From Glycomyces tritici (lineage in GTDB: Bacteria > Actinomycetota > Actinomycetes > Mycobacteriales > Micromonosporaceae): a DNA stretch of 64,000 nt. Of the stretch, positions 62,201-64,000 are shown in pieces (the first letter of the stretch is position 1; each line of letters starts with the position of its first letter). The notes under the pieces are model-generated. The model did no database searches and had not been told where the DNA came from. It saw only the letters and a list, made by a program, of their open reading frames with translations. Where the stretch lies: positions 248,001 through 312,000 of the forward strand of contig NZ_JAUEMJ010000007.1 in NCBI RefSeq assembly GCF_030403505.1, written 5' to 3'. A program made the position numbers and the translations under genes.

Positions 62201-63325
62201 ACGGTCGGGGGCTGTTCGAGGGATACTTGAGTTACGTACAGGGACAGGAAATTTGTACAGGTGTCGGGGCTGGTGTAAGCAGACTAAGCCAAGCCTCTGG
62301 CCGAACCGACAAACCGACTTGTTTCGAGGCGCTCAGCCCCCATGGGGGGTTCCAGATCTCATCCCCGTGCCATCGCCCGCAGCTGTCCGCGCCCCCGATG
62401 GGCCGTGACTGGGTGGACGATCCTGGTCCGGATCACCCTCACCAGAAGGAAGCACCTCACTCGGAGGCGCTTCAACCCAAGCCAGACCCGCCAGCGCGAA
62501 CGGCATGTGCCAGGTTGAGCAATTGAGGACTCTGCCCGGCAGTACCGACACGTCCATGGCGAAAGCAAGACCACCACCCCCGTCCGGGCGCCACCATGCG
62601 CGCAAGAGGCCCTGCCTCCAGGTCGGGACCCCGGAAGGAGGAAGGAGGGAACGAGCACCAGGAGTCGAATCGCCATCGACCACACCGGTCCCGCAGGCAC
62701 GAAGGGCACGAACATCCTCCCCGGCAGGTACGGCGTGATCAGGCAACGGCCTCACGCCAAAGCGAAGCGCACCAATGCTTCGCGCAATCAACTACGGCAC
62801 AGCGAAAGGAGGTGACACGACATGAAGGACGCGGCCATGCCCATGGACCGGCGCAGCGAGAGCCACCGCGGCTTCGGGCCGCTCACTGCAACCCCGAACC
62901 ACAACCGGCCGGCCATCGCGGTGCCTCGCCACACCACCAGCCAGCCATATTGCGATGCCGTGCGACGACAACGCCAGCCGGTCATCGCCGCCAGCCGCTC
63001 CAGGGCCCTCGGCGGGGTCCCAAGTGAGGCCTCTGCGACGGCAGCGGCCCCGGACCTGGCCATACCCTCGTCCTCGCTGATTGCTTTGACCGCCACCGAC
63101 CACCCACCTGCCGCCATGGCGGCTTCAACGACCCAAGCCTCGGCGGATGGCCCGAGGACGACCGCAACGACGGCAACGCACTCGAACCCGGGCACCCGTT
63201 TCACCGTCGTTGACCGCTCTGACTGCCACCAGTCCTCGCGTCGGTGTCCTGCCCCGACCTGGTCCTTGCTGTCGCCGTCGCTGATCGGTTGTAGCCCAAG
63301 CAGAATCAAGTCCAGCCAGTTTCAG

Positions 63326-63400
63326 TCCAGCCCAGGCCAGCCCAGGCCAGCCCAGCCCAGTCCAGCCCAGTCCAGCCCAGTCCAGCCCAGTCCAGCCCAG
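63326..63400. repeat. Fifteen NCCAG pentamers
   Basis: Alternating TCCAG/GCCAG and CCCAG units, ending in four perfect decamers TCCAGCCCAG. A simple-sequence array just downstream of the epimerase-like gene on the minus strand. Confidence 0.9.
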
Positions 63401-63467
63401 TTCCATTTCGGTGGTGCAGGACTTGGCGGGCCTTTGGACTGGAGCCGCCGCACAGGACGCGGCGGGT

Positions 63468-64000
63468 TCAGACCTTGAGTCGGTGCGGCACTTCGAGTCG
63501 TCCGTTGTCGATGAGCCAGCGCAACGATTCGAGGACGGCCTGCTCGGGCTCGTACGCCGGGGCGTATCCCAAGCGGGCCTTGGCCTTCTCGATGCTGAAG
63601 CACTGGCTTCGGTCGAGGTGCCCCCAGGAGACCTGCGCGTGCTCGGCCGTGGTGGAGGCGCGGAACTCGTCCCAGCTCACCGGCTCGAGGTTCGCGGTGC
63701 GGCCGAACCAGGCGGCGGCGATGTCGGCGTAGCCGCGGACGCTGAGCGCGGTGGGCGCGACGATGTTGAAGTCCTCGCCTGCGGCGGCGTCGCGGTGCTC
63801 GGCGGCCAGCTGGAAGGCCTGGGCGAGGTCGTCGGCGTGGACGTGGTGCATCGTCTCGGCGCCGCTGCCGGGCACCTGGAGCGGCTTGCCGTCCGCGATG
63901 GCCGTCCAGACGTCCGGGTCGAGGTTGCCGAGCGGGCCGATCGGGTGCCAGCCGGGGCCGACGATGTGCCCGGGGTGGATCGAGGTGGTGACGAGGCCGC
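63468..64000 (-). CDS. NAD-dependent epimerase/dehydratase family protein, C-terminal part
   Basis: The last 177 codons of an extended-SDR gene that begins beyond the window. Visible are TTSIHPGHIVGPGWHPIGPLGNLDP, the dimer/substrate segment VPGSGAETMHHVHADDLAQAFQLAAEH and ADIAAAWFGRTANLEPVSWDEF. The end SIEKAKARLGYAPAYEPEQAVLESLRWLIDNG is typical of nucleotide-sugar or reductase-type SDRs. The catalytic YxxxK region is outside the window. Substrate unknown. Confidence 0.85.
   Translation of the reverse strand, partial: GLVTTSIHPGHIVGPGWHPIGPLGNLDPDVWTAIADGKPLQVPGSGAETMHHVHADDLAQAFQLAAEHRDAAAGEDFNIVAPTALSVRGYADIAAAWFGRTANLEPVSWDEFRASTTAEHAQVSWGHLDRSQCFSIEKAKARLGYAPAYEPEQAVLESLRWLIDNGRLEVPHRLKV

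Larger units (their letters stand above)
61925..63467. other. 1.5-kb stretch without a convincing gene
   Basis: Codon-position bias is lost and frames of both strands look low-complexity. It holds degenerate repeats (62024-62200), a perfect ribosome-site-like AAAGGAGGTGA (62805-62815) with ATG 62822, and a pentamer repeat (63326-63400). The first 20 codons after ATG 62822 are G/C-biased, then the bias fades, as in a truncated gene. Possibly decayed sequence. Confidence 0.5.

Noticed and set aside
62651..62814. Frame reading IAIDHTGPAGTKGTNILPGR before the ribosome site at 62805
   Set aside because: No start codon with support and no recognised family; kept only as part of the unexplained stretch.
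63326..63400. CRISPR array
   Set aside because: Five-base units without spacers; a simple-sequence repeat.
62822..63478. 218-residue frame after a perfect Shine-Dalgarno
   Set aside because: Low-complexity Ser/Thr/Pro sequence running into the NCCAG repeats; codon bias lost after the first 20 codons.

Overview
The window reads as chromosomal DNA of a high-GC, mycelial-type actinobacterium. Third codon positions are almost all G or C, and secreted proteins carry Tat or lipoprotein signals. Sugar transporters come as binding protein plus two permeases without their own ATPase, and regulators are mostly LacI, GntR and LysR types. The family cannot be fixed from this sequence; a Glycomyces- or Streptomyces-like soil saprophyte fits. 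No rRNA, tRNA, CRISPR array, transposase or integrase was seen.

Layout. 1-4920: arabinan/L-arabinoside block (end of a sugar-binding protein, GH43, LacI regulator, cytoplasmic GH127). 4981-9372: a deoxysugar/uronate block with an L-fuconate dehydratase whose catalytic residues can all be placed, a LacI regulator, a zinc alcohol dehydrogenase and a KduD-type dehydrogenase; two copies of one operator-like sequence tie them together. 9526-11055: a membrane protein and a PQQ-type sugar dehydrogenase lipoprotein. 11661-16087: a LplABC-like sugar transporter operon with a DUF624 protein. 16104-18047: LysR regulator and divergent aldo-keto reductase. 18918-25573: a VanA-type glycopeptide resistance locus (murF, vanH, vanA, vanX, vanS, vanR, vanY). 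25735-28683: phosphotransferase, rhamnogalacturonan acetylesterase and a three-gene DUF2089/membrane/SHOCT operon. 28938-30952: a WXG100-type toxin cassette with a GH-E nuclease and a SUFU immunity protein. 31061-38820: fructan block (secreted GH32, fructokinase, cytoplasmic GH32-like enzyme, transporter, LacI). 38985-41251: FAD oxidoreductase and AlkD-like protein. 41278-50471: alpha-galactoside block (two paralogous GH36 enzymes, FadR-type regulator, transporter). 50889-59518: secreted plant-wall enzymes (GH5, a GH39-like enzyme with a ricin domain, LacI, secreted GH127 with six ricin-like repeats). 59640-61924: esterase, RidA, WYL regulator. 61925-63467: repeat-rich stretch without a convincing gene. 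63468-64000: end of a nucleotide-sugar-epimerase-like gene.

How it works together. Most of the window is a plant-polysaccharide utilisation island: secreted enzymes (GH5, GH39-like, GH127, GH32) cut wall and storage glycans, three or four ABC importers bring in oligosaccharides, cytoplasmic enzymes (GH43, GH127, GH36, GH32-like) finish the cleavage, and each block has a local repressor. The importers lack an ATPase, so a shared MsiK-type ATPase elsewhere is expected.

The most striking system is the van locus. Three promoters (murF, vanHAX, vanY) carry the same VanR-box-like element at the same distance from the -10 box, so the peptidoglycan precursor pathway to D-Ala-D-Lac looks like one regulon, with a dedicated murF and without the vanJ/vanK genes of Streptomyces. 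Also notable are the split WXG100/GH-E toxin, a family of CGAA-N(2-3)-TTCG elements at four loci, and an unlisted 49-residue peptide gene before the secreted GH127.
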